Shown in pieces: positions 55,427 to 64,000 of a stretch of DNA of 64,000 nt. Made by a program: the position numbers and the translations under genes. Numbering within the stretch: position 1 is the first letter of the stretch; each line of letters begins with the position of its first letter. Source of the stretch: Cyanophora paradoxa (Eukaryota; Glaucocystophyceae; Cyanophorales; Cyanophoraceae); the NCBI GenBank assembly GCA_004431415.1, contig QPMI01000017.1:558001-622000 (forward strand), written 5' to 3'. Under the pieces are notes generated by a model. It saw only the letters and a list, made by a program, of their open reading frames with translations. It ran no database searches and was not told the origin of the DNA.

Positions 55427-55711
55427 GGCGCGATCCGCGCCGGTCGCCTCGCGGACTTTGGGCTCGCGCTTCCGCGCTTCTCGCGGACCCGGGGCCTGTG
55501 CTGGAACTGCTGCGCTGCTTCCGCGCCTACAGCGACGCGCTGCAGCTGTGCGGCGCCTCCTCCATGGAAGCCGCCGTGCCGGCGCGCGGTGCCGAGCTCG
55601 CCTTGCGCCGCGCCTCGTCGTGCTGCAGCGCGAGGTGCTCGAGGTACGCGATCCCCGAGGCCGCCGCGCGCGCCCGCGCCGAATAGTCGTAATTTTGGTC
55701 CTCTCTACCCT

Positions 55712-55735
55712 CCCCCCCCCCCCCCCCCCCCCCCC
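55712..55735. repeat. C24 homopolymer
   Basis: 24 consecutive C; the paralogous tract at 61846-61887 has 42. Confidence 0.9.
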
Positions 55736-55943
55736 AGTCTCAGAGGCTTTCCCGTACTTGCAAGTAGAAAGGTGCGGAGCTGCTGGCAGACAACTCGGCG
55801 GGCGCGCCGCGGGGGCGCCGAGCCGTCAAGCGGTCCTGTCGCCGAGTGCACGGAGAGGTCATGAGCCGCCCGCGCACCAAGCCAAGTCGGTGTAGCTAAA
55901 AGACAGAGCGCGAGGCGTGCGCGCCGTGGACGATCGAAGAGCC

Positions 55944-57609
55944 ATGCCGGCCGCCAAGAGTGCGCTCCGCTGGCGCCTACTGCATTTCTTCTCTGCCCGC
56001 TCACACGCATCGGGCGGCGCAGCGGGTCAAGGAGACCTCGAGCAGATGCTGGGCTCCGCGGAGGGATCGGGAAACGCGGAGCGGGAGCAGGCGCGCGCGC
56101 TGCTGAAGCTCGGCTCCTTCGGGCGGGAGCTCGTGCGGCAGTCGAACCTGCGGGCGGCGGAGCGGCTGCGGCTGCTGCAGCTGCAGGAGGAGCTCCGCGG
56201 GAAGAAGCCGGCCTCGGGCAGCCTCTCCCGCGGCCGCGGCGTGGCGGCGCTCTTCCAGGGCGGCGGCGGGGCCTCCTCCTCCTCCAAGGCCGGCCCGGGC
56301 TCCCGCGCCGCCGCCCCCCGCTCCTCCAGCGTCGCCCAGCGCGCCTCGAAGCGCGTCATCCTCGAGAAGCAGTCGGCGGCGCCGCGGACCGCTGGCGGCG
56401 GCGCCGCCTTCAACCGCATCCTCAACGAGATCAAAACCCTCCTCTGGTCCGCCCCGCCCCGCCCCGCCCCGCCCCGCCCCGCCCCGCCCCGCCCCGCCCC
56501 GCCCCCTTCCGGTCCGAGCGGCGGGGGCGGGCACAGGCAGGCGGACCGGCTGGAGCAGGCCCACGGGCTCCTCATCCCGGGCGCCTGGACCCAGGGCCGC
56601 TTCGCTGACGCCAAGTACGACTTCTACGTGCGCCGTACCCCCCAATCGATTTATCCCCCCTTTCCCGGCTGACCCCGACCTCCCCGCAGGCCTTCGAGTG
56701 TACGCGCCGCGCTCCGCTCCCCGCCGCCCCTCTTCTCCCGCTGCGGGCCCCGACCCGGGCCCCGCGCGCAGACCTGGAGCGTGTACCCCTGACGATCCAG
56801 GTGGGGGGGGCGGAGGGCCCCGTGGAGGTGTACGCGGACGTGGGCAACCTGTACCCCTCCGACGACCGCTTCATGTGGCACGCGCAGCTCGCCGCCACCG
56901 GCGAGTCCCTCGTCGTGCGTACCCCCCCTGCTTCCCCCTCCCGTCTTGCCCCCCTTCGGTCCTGACAAATCGTATCCCCTCCGCTTCGCTCCCCGCAGCT
57001 GGACCTGGAGAAGGAACCCGAGATCCCTTCCGCGGTACCCCCGCCCCGCCCGTTCCCCCCTCCATGGGGGCTTACCGCTCGGGGCAGGGCTGGGTGTTCG
57101 TGTCGGCGCGGCCGGCGGGGCGGTCGGCGGGCCCGTACGCGATCCGGGTCTCGTGCAAGCAGCACAGGAAGCTGGGGCACGAGGCCCCAGCCCAGGGCCG
57201 CGTCAACGGCACCGGCTTCGTCCACTGCAAGTACCAGGCACGCCCTCTCCGCCCCCGCCCCGCCCTGCCCCGCCCCCCTCCTTCTGCCCCTGACAACGCG
57301 GTTTCTGCCATCTCGTCCCAGGTGCCCGCGGGGCACAACTACGCAACTGCAGCGCTAGCGCTAGCGCTAGCGCTCGTCCGCGGCGCCGGCGCGCGCAGGC
57401 CCGGCCGCGAGCTGGGCGCGCGCATCGCCGGCGCCGGCGAGAGACCGGCAAAGTCCTCGGGTCCCCACACCTTTTTGGGCCGTCGCGGCGGCGCGCGGAG
57501 GGCCTCGCGGACGACCGGGTTGCGCGTCTTTGGCTTGGAAGACGCGTCGGGAGCGCCGGCGCGGGCGGCCTTGGCGGAAGAGCGGCGGGCGGTCTTGGGC
57601 ATGATGTAG
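55944..57609 (+). pseudogene. Gene X copy B, truncated by deletion and fused to antisense of P_B
   Basis: From ATG 55944 the frame includes an N-terminal extension (MPAAKSALRWRLLHFFSARS) joined to the X_A-like exon 1; exons 2 and 3 follow. Exon 4 begins VPAGHNY as in X_A, then at 57342 jumps into sequence that in unit 1 lies at 42784, beyond the end of X. The new frame runs antisense through gene P_B and stops at 57609. The second half of the beta-sandwich region and the whole Pro/Arg tail are lost, so normal function is unlikely. Confidence 0.75.
57339..57602 (-). CDS. Gene P copy B
   Basis: The same basic N-terminal region as P_A, with no visible change over its first 85 residues. The frame ends (SAAVA, stop) at the X_B deletion junction, giving 87 residues. 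It overlaps the X_B fusion frame on the opposite strand. Confidence 0.5.
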   Translation of the reverse strand: MPKTARRSSAKAARAGAPDASSKPKTRNPVVREALRAPPRRPKKVWGPEDFAGLSPAPAMRAPSSRPGLRAPAPRTSASASASAAVA

Positions 57610-57783
57610 TCTTCTTGTTGGATCGAGGTGAGAGAATGAAGGCCCCGACGCCGCGGTTCCTCACAAAAGTGCGCAGGAATCATTTGAATCCGCTTCAAGT
57701 GAATCTTCGTGGGGCGTATATGCGGGTACGACGGAGCCTCGGCGCCGCGCGCGTACCCCCGTCCGTCGCTGACCAACATGCAG

Positions 57784-59583
57784 GAGCCTTCTCGTTTGTA
57801 TTTGCCGCGGAAGGCCCAGGTACCGGGGACGGTCTAGCCTCGGGAAAGGCGAGATCTCCGAGATCTCCGCGAGGATCTGCCGCGGCCACGTCACGGCGTC
57901 CGAGTTCGGGCGGGGTATGCGGGTCAGAGCTCGCCTAAAAACGAACGCTGCCAAAAGCGCGGGCGGGCGAGGCGCCGAGCTGGCGAGCGTCGCGTTTAGA
58001 CATTCCGCGGCGATCGCGCGTGTCTCCGCGCGCATCGCAGCTGGTCGGGGCGCACGTCGCGCTGGTCGCCAGGGCAGGTACAGGCATAGCGCACGCGGAG
58101 GACGCGCTAGGCGGCGTCTCAACAGCTCAGCAGCGCTGCCGTCGCTCCCCCGGCTTCTCCGCCCGGCGCTGCGGAGCCAGGCGCCGCGGATCTAGATCTG
58201 GGCATCCCCTCGGCAACGCAAGCGTGCGCGCCCGCAGAGCGCGCGTAGGAGTAGGGGACCTTTTTTTAAGATTCTTTTCGATCCAGCTTTGTTAACCCAA
58301 TTAAACCAGCCCTTTATGCATGCGCTCATGATCACTTGCGGGTGCCTGGGGCCGGTGCGGGGCCGGGATTGCCAAGGGAGCGTGCGTGCATGCGCACAGC
58401 GCAGACGTGGCCGCAGCGGGGGAGGAGGGGTGAGACTCTGCAAGTCTCAATTCAAGTCACACGGAACCTAGCGAGCTGCGAAGGGGCTGCGAGCTGCGGA
58501 TAAGGCGAGCTGCGGATAAGCTGCCGCTGTCCCGCACGTGACGCCGAATCGCCTTGGAGCCGCCGCGAGCTGCCGCGGGCCTTGGAGCAAGCGCATCCCT
58601 GCGAGCGAGCACGCGTACGCGCTCAGAAGCTGACTCGGCAAGCGATCGGCGGCAACGGACCTGAAGAGCGGCGACGGCGGCGACGGCGGCTCCATGGGCC
58701 GCGCAAGATAGAGAACAAGCGGACACTGCGCGCTCACGTGTCTGTGGGCGAGTGCGGGCTCAGGGAACGATTTCCGAAGGCGACCTACGCGACACACGTC
58801 TCACGAGCCTGAGAGCGGACCGCGGGGCTCTTGGAACCCTGCGAGCGAACGCACGCTCAGCAGATTCACGCGAGGTGTCGAGCGGAGAGGCGCCTTCCGG
58901 ACCTGCAGCTGGGCGCGGCCGCGGGCCGACGGCTTGGGCCGCATCTGTCCGCTGGCTCGCGCAAGCCACGCAGGCCGGGTATAGCTCGAGATCCTCTTAG
59001 AGAGTGTCCGCATTCCTGCGCAAGAGAGTTCCTGTGTGAGTGAGCGGCCTCGCAGCGCTGCCTCGACGGGAGAGCGGCCTCGCGGCCGGCGGCCCGGGGC
59101 CTCGGGCGAGAGCAGCGGGCGTACCGAGCGACATCTATCTTCGCAGAAGCAGGCTGAGCAGCCTCCAGCGAGCCCGCCTCTCCCGAATCCGTTGGAGCTC
59201 TCCCCGCGAGCTACCGGGCCGCGCAGGCATCGTGCGTGCTCCCAAGGCTAGCTGATGGCGTGTAGCTATCGTCTAGCTATCGTAGGTAGCGCGTAGCGGC
59301 CGCCAGAGCGCGTGTCCCGACGGCCCTGACGCTTTCGGAGGCCGTACCCCGCCGGGCGCTTCCACAGCCGTCTAACTTTGACCGAGCCCGAACCGTTGGC
59401 AAAAGATCAATAGGAAAATATTGGCCGCGGAAGGCCCGTGGCCATTAAAAACGAGAAGGCCGTGACGGGCCAGCGTCATCCGGGGCTAGAAACGAGAACA
59501 AATTTTACCAGGGTCCTAGCTTGGTTTTTTTGCCGAGATCTCCCCCCAAGATTCTGCCGCGGCAAATAGAAACGAGAAGGCTC
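57784..59583. mobile_element. 1.8-kb non-autonomous DNA transposon with 27-bp inverted termini
   Basis: Left end GAGCCTTCTCGTTTG... and right end, read inverted, GAGCCTTCTCGTTTC... match over 27 bp with one mismatch. It is flanked by CAG (57781-57783 and 59584-59586). The empty site exists at 43230-43232 in unit 1. The interior has no transposase or other convincing ORF. The right end repeats the terminal AACGAGAA motif three times (59452, 59498, 59570). Family unknown; 3-bp duplications occur in PIF/Harbinger and CACTA groups, but the termini match neither signature. Confidence 0.88.
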
Positions 59584-60094
59584 CAGCCATCCTCGACCCC
59601 TACAACCGGCCGAGGGCGGCGGGGGGGGGGGGGGGGGGGGGTACGGCGCTGGAGGCGCCGCCTCGTATATTATACGTAGGGGGCGGAGCTGGCCGCATCA
59701 CGGTCGGGCTGTTCGGGTACGATCAAGTCTTACCCCCTATTGCTGCTAACCGGGATGCAGCCATCCTCACCCCTACCGTAGTACCGCCGCGCCGGCCGAG
59801 TTCGAGGGAGGGGGTACGGCGCCGTGAGGCAGCGGGCGCATAGGGGTGGGCCTGGCCGCATCCTGGTCGCTCGCGATCGAGGCACGCCTCACCTCGGGCT
59901 CTCCGCCGGCCCGGCCCGTGCGTATCCGCCCGCAATCGGCGTACCCCCCACCTTTCATCCCCGCAGGCGTTGGAGAACGCTCCCTAGGGCAAAGCGAGTG
60001 CGTGGGTGTGAACCGTGTGTGTGGGAGGGAGCATGCGCAGATGAAATTGAACTGAATTAGAAGTCATCGAAACTAGTAACCGATCGATGATCGA

Positions 60095-60743
60095 TTAGAT
60101 GAAAGGCAAACGGAGACCCAGGTGGATCGCTACAGCTCGTCTGCGAGCCTCCAAGGTCGCTTGCGCAGGCAGCTGGAGCCCGTAGAAGGCGATGAGCTGC
60201 TGCAGCTCGGGCCCGGTGAGGTTGTCGAGGCGTGTGCGATTCGGGACGCGCAGGGCAAGATCCGGCAGGAGTCCGTCTGCTCTCGCGATATCGAGGAAGG
60301 GAAGGACCTCGCCGTTGCCCTGGCAACAGGACTTTGTCAGTGCGTATGCGACGAGCTCAGGAACCGCAAAGCGAACCCGCATGCCGTTGTCCACCTTGTT
60401 CAGCTGGCAGGGCGAGAGCGTCAGCTCGAGCTACGCTCGGCGGGACGAGTGCGTCGCTGCTCACCTGCACGGCGATCTCACGCTGCCCCTCCCGGAGCTC
60501 CTGGATCGCCAGCTGGATTTGCTGGAGCTGGTTCATGATCTGTTGGTTGCGGGACGCTGGTAAGCGGATGCGCAAGCCTTCCAGATCTAGCCCGGTAGAG
60601 CAAACGAGACGCACTTGCACGTTCGGAGGGAGGGGCGCCATCGCATTCTGAAGAGCACCGCCAACGGCAGCCACCTGCTGCCCCAGTAAAACCACGGTGT
60701 TCCCAAGTTCGTTCACTTGGGCGTTGAACAGGTGTCCTGCCAT
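60095..60743 (-). CDS. Gene Q copy B
   Basis: Same two exons (60743-60465 and 60403-60095), intron and predicted protein as Q_A. No amino-acid change seen. See Q copy A for the domains. Confidence 0.6.
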
Positions 60744-61018
60744 GGCCCGAGCCCGGCGCGCTGGCGGGTTTGGGCTGGAAGACGGCGCCGGCGCGGTTTA
60801 CTAATGCCAGAACCAGTCTAAATTGTTTAAGCTTAGACTTGCTGAACCACAACCACTCTGCGACAAACCTGAACCAGCTTTGCACAGGGCCGAGATCGTA
60901 TGTAGGGCTTTTGTTCTGATGTCCTACTTCTTCGCTGGCGACAAGATTTGCCAATGTCGGCACCCGCCATGAGCGTATCGGCCGTGCGTTTCCAAACGGG
61001 AAGACGAGGGTATAGTAT

Positions 61019-61560
61019 TTAGGCCGCCGGGCCATTGCCGCCGCGCTGCAGGCCGCCTAGCCACTGTCCGCGGCCGCGGCCTCTTCGCCACCGAGGATAT
61101 GCTTTGCGGCGCTCCAATCGTCGAGCTGCCCGAGCAATTGGAGGATACGTACTGTCCGTGCGTCGGCCCCGGCCCGCGCCCCGCCCCGCACCCGCTCCCC
61201 GTCCCGCCAGATTGCTCACGCTCCATCCCGCAGCGCTTTCTCGATGAGTTCGACGAACGGGTGCCCTCCGCACGGCCTGCCGTCCGCCGCGCGCCGTCTG
61301 AGGCCCTGCATGCAGGCGATAAAGTGGGTGCGCTGCCCGACGGCGCGCGAAGCGTAGCCCGCTGAGCTCGAGCGTAGCGCATGCGCAACTCGACGTAGCA
61401 GCCGCATCTCCTCCCTGCCGCGGCGCATCGAGAGCCCCGTGCGCCCCTCGCGCAGCGGACTCCAGCGCAGCTCACGACCGCGCAGCTCTTCTGGGAGGAG
61501 GAGGAAGAGCGAGGCGAACGGCGAAAGGCACGCACGGCGGGCGCACGCGCAACCGCCCAC
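61019..61560 (-). CDS. Block R copy C: hypothetical basic protein
   Basis: Same weakly supported frame and intron as block R copy B; one base difference seen (C to T near 61097). Confidence 0.25.
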
Positions 61561-61844
61561 GGCGCGATCCGCGCCGGTCGCCTCGCGGACTTTGGGCTCG
61601 CGCTTCCGCGCTTCTCGCGGACCCGGGGCCTGTGCTGGAACTGCTGCGCTGCTTCCGCGCCTACAGCGACGCGCTGCAGCTGTGCGGCGCCTCCTCCATG
61701 GAAGCCGCCGTGCCGGCGCGCGGTGCCGAGCTCGCCTTGCGCCGCGCCTCGTCGTGCTGCAGCGCGAGGTGCTCGAGGTACGCGATCCCCGAGGCCGCCG
61801 CGCGCGCCCGCGCCGAATAGTCGTAATTTTGGTCCTCTCTACCC

Positions 61845-61887
<43 letters not shown>

Positions 61888-62095
61888 AGTCTCAGAGGCT
61901 TTCCCGTACTTGCAAGTAGAAAGGTGCGGAGCTGCTGGCAGACAACTCGGCGGGCGCGCCGCGGGGGCGCCGAGCCGTCAAGCGGTCCTGTCGCCGAGTG
62001 CACGGAGAGGTCATGAGCCGCCCGCGCACCAAGCCAAGTCGGTGTAGCTAAAAGACAGAGCGCGAGGCGTGCGCGCCGTGGACGATCGAAGAGCC

Positions 62096-63902
62096 ATGCC
62101 GGCCGCCAAGAGTGCGCTCCGCTGGCGCCTACTGCATTTCTTCTCTGCCCGCTCACACGCATCGGGCGGCGCAGCGGGTCAAGGAGACCTCGAGCAGATG
62201 CTGGGCTCCGCGGAGGGATCGGGAAACGCGGAGCGGGAGCAGGCGCGCGCGCTGCTGAAGCTCGGCTCCTTCGGGCGGGAGCTCGTGCGGCAGTCGAACC
62301 TGCGGGCGGCGGAGCGGCTGCGGCTGCTGCAGCTGCAGGAGGAGCTCCGCGGGAAGAAGCCGGCCTCGGGCAGCCTCTCCCGCGGCCGCGGCGTGGCGGC
62401 GCTCTTCCAGGGCGGCGGCGGGGCCTCCTCCTCCTCCAAGGCCGGCCCGGGCTCCCGCGCCGCCGCCCCCGCTCCTCCAGCGTCGCCCAGCGCGCCTCGA
62501 AGCGCGTCATCCTCGAGAAGCAGTCGGCGGCGCCGCGGACCGCTGGCGGCGGCGCCGCCTTCAACCGCATCCTCAACGAGATCAAAACCCTCCTCTGGTC
62601 CGCCCCGCCCGCCCCGCCCGCCCCGCCCCGCCCCGCCCGCCCCGCCCCGCCCCGCCCCTTCCGGTCCGAGCGGCGGGGGCGGGCACAGGCAGGCGGACCG
62701 GCTGGAGCAGGCCCACGGGCTCCTCATCCGGGCGCCTGGACCCAGGGCCGCTTCGCTGACGCCAAGTACGACTTCTACGTGCGCCGTACCCCCAATCGAT
62801 TTATCCCCCTTTCCCGGCTGACCCCGACCTCCCCGCAGGCCTTCGAGTGTACGCGCCGCGCTCCGCTCCCCGCCGCCCCTCTTCTCCCGCTGCGGGCCCC
62901 GACCCGGGCCCCGCGCGCAGACCTGGAGCGTGTACCCCTGACGATCCAGGTGGGGGGGGCGGAGGGCCCCGTGGAGGTGTACGCGGACGTGGGCAACCTG
63001 TACCCCTCCGACGACCGCTTCATGTGGCACGCGCAGCTCGCCGCCACCGGCGAGTCCCTCGTCGTGCGTACCCCCCTGCTTCCCCCTCCCGTCTTGCCCC
63101 TCTTCGGTCCTGACAAATCGTATCCCCTCCGCTTCGCTCCCCGCAGCTGGACCTGGAGAAGGAACCCGAGATCCCTTCCGCGGTACCCCCGCCCCGCCCG
63201 TTCCCCCCTCCATGGGGGCTTACCGCTCGGGGCAGGGCTGGGTGTTCGTGTCGGCGCGGCCGGCGGGGCGGTCGGCGGGCCCGTACGCGATCCGGGTCTC
63301 GTGCAAGCAGCACAGGAAGCTGGGGCACGAGGCCCCAGCCCAGGGCCGCGTCAACGGCACCGGCTTCGTCCACTGCAAGTACCAGGCACGCCCTCTCCGC
63401 CCCCGCCCCGCCCTGCCCGCCCCCTCCTTCTGCCCTGACAACGCGGTTTCTGCCATCTCGTCCCAGGTGCCCGCGGGGCACAACTACGTGGCGGTGCAGA
63501 TGACCCTCGTGCGGGGCTCGGCCGAGCTCGTCGCCTCCACCACCGACGAGTTCCCCACCCGCGGCCCGCCCGCCCGCCCGCCCCCGCCGCCCGCCTCCTC
63601 CGCCCCCAGCTCTCCTCTGACGAGGCCGCGCGCACGCAGCCAAGCCGCAGTACAAGGGGAGCCGCGTGGGGCAGGACACGGTCGTCGTCGAGGTGGACGA
63701 CCCGAACCTCAAGACCAACGGCGCGCCCGCCCCCCGCCGCCCCTTGCTCGCTCCCCTCTCTCTCACCGCCGCCTCAGACTGGGTGTACGTGGGGGTGGGC
63801 GGGTGCGACGAGGAGGCGCGCTACGTCCTCCGCGCCTCCTCCGAGCGCCGCGAGCGCCTCCGCCGCCCCCGCCGCGCCTCCACCTCCCCGGCCCCGCCGG
63901 CC

Positions 63903-63939
<37 letters not shown>

Positions 63940-64000
63940 TGCAGCCGCCGCCGCGGCCGCCTCGCCGGGCGCCAAGCCCGGCACGCCGCTCCCCGAGGCC
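62096..64000 (+). CDS. Gene X copy C (runs off the window; frameshifted as read)
   Basis: Same start and exons as X_B, and it keeps the downstream exons (DTVVVEVDDPN, DWVYVGVGGCDEEARYVLRA). As written, exon 1 is frameshifted near 62466 because a run of six C in X_B is five here, and again near 62727. Because nearly every C run of five or more in this stretch is one base shorter than in X_B, I suspect sequencing error rather than a pseudogene. The intron at 63721-63777 has a GC donor where X_A has GT. Confidence 0.55.

Larger units (their letters stand above)
54831..60961. repeat. Segmental duplication unit 2 (R_B, X_B, P_B, Q_B)
   Basis: R_B and X_B (54831-57342) match 60966-63476 almost base for base. 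P_B and Q_B match unit 1. Relative to unit 1, this unit has lost the sequence between the X exon 4 start and P (about 3.1 kb) and gained a 1.8-kb transposon between P and Q. Confidence 0.9.
60962..64000. repeat. Segmental duplication unit 3 (R_C, X_C), continuing off the window
   Basis: Matches unit 2 from 54831 onward, and past 63476 matches X_A instead because X_B is deleted there. Contains the intact LINE target site at 60966-60987. Confidence 0.9.

Noticed and set aside
57917-59255. Several 70-100-residue frames inside the inverted-repeat transposon.
   Set aside because: Arg/Ala-rich and overlapping on all frames, with no DDE-type or zinc-finger motif; treated as noncoding.

Overview
This is nuclear DNA of a microbial eukaryote, most likely a GC-rich alga or related protist. 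The evidence is about 70% GC, many short C-rich spliceosomal introns, a cryptochrome/photolyase, class III cyclase modules, and abundant retrotransposons. Several introns use GC-AG instead of GT-AG boundaries, which is known to be frequent in some haptophytes. I cannot fix the lineage from sequence alone. Gene spans are given from start to stop with introns included; exon ends are exact only where stated.

Region 1 (1-21.0 kb) is ordinary host gene space. It holds a pseudokinase/AAA-ATPase/TPR/GAF sensor protein running off the left edge, an MFS transporter of the anion:cation symporter type, a small YdhR-like monooxygenase, a C2-WD40-CbxX-type AAA fusion, and a two-module membrane adenylyl cyclase whose two catalytic halves are swapped relative to animal enzymes.

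Region 2 (21.4-26.6 kb) is a very young LTR element: identical 281-bp LTRs, a 5-bp target duplication, one Gag with a zinc knuckle, and no pol. Its long 3' part carries several copies of its own polypurine tract.

Region 3 (27-41.97 kb) has a cryptochrome/photolyase, a small unknown gene, a secreted galactose-binding-like protein, an F-box/LRR protein and gene X, whose domains resemble tandem pre-peptidase C-terminal (PPC) folds.

Region 4 (38.1-64.0 kb) is a tandem segmental duplication with unit order R-X-P-Q. Unit 1 is X_A-P_A-Q_A, unit 2 is R_B-X_B-P_B-Q_B, and unit 3 is R_C-X_C and runs off the right edge. The copies act as empty-site controls for each other. They date and delimit a 10.2-kb non-LTR retrotransposon (22-bp target duplication), a 2.2-kb gag-like element nested in it (8-bp duplication), a 1.8-kb inverted-repeat transposon (3-bp duplication), and a 3.1-kb deletion that truncated X_B. 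Two tRNA-derived SINEs in opposite orientation lie between X_A and P_A, each with its own target duplication. The Q and X copies at the right end differ from their partners mostly by one-base shortening of C/G runs, which suggests assembly error rather than biology.
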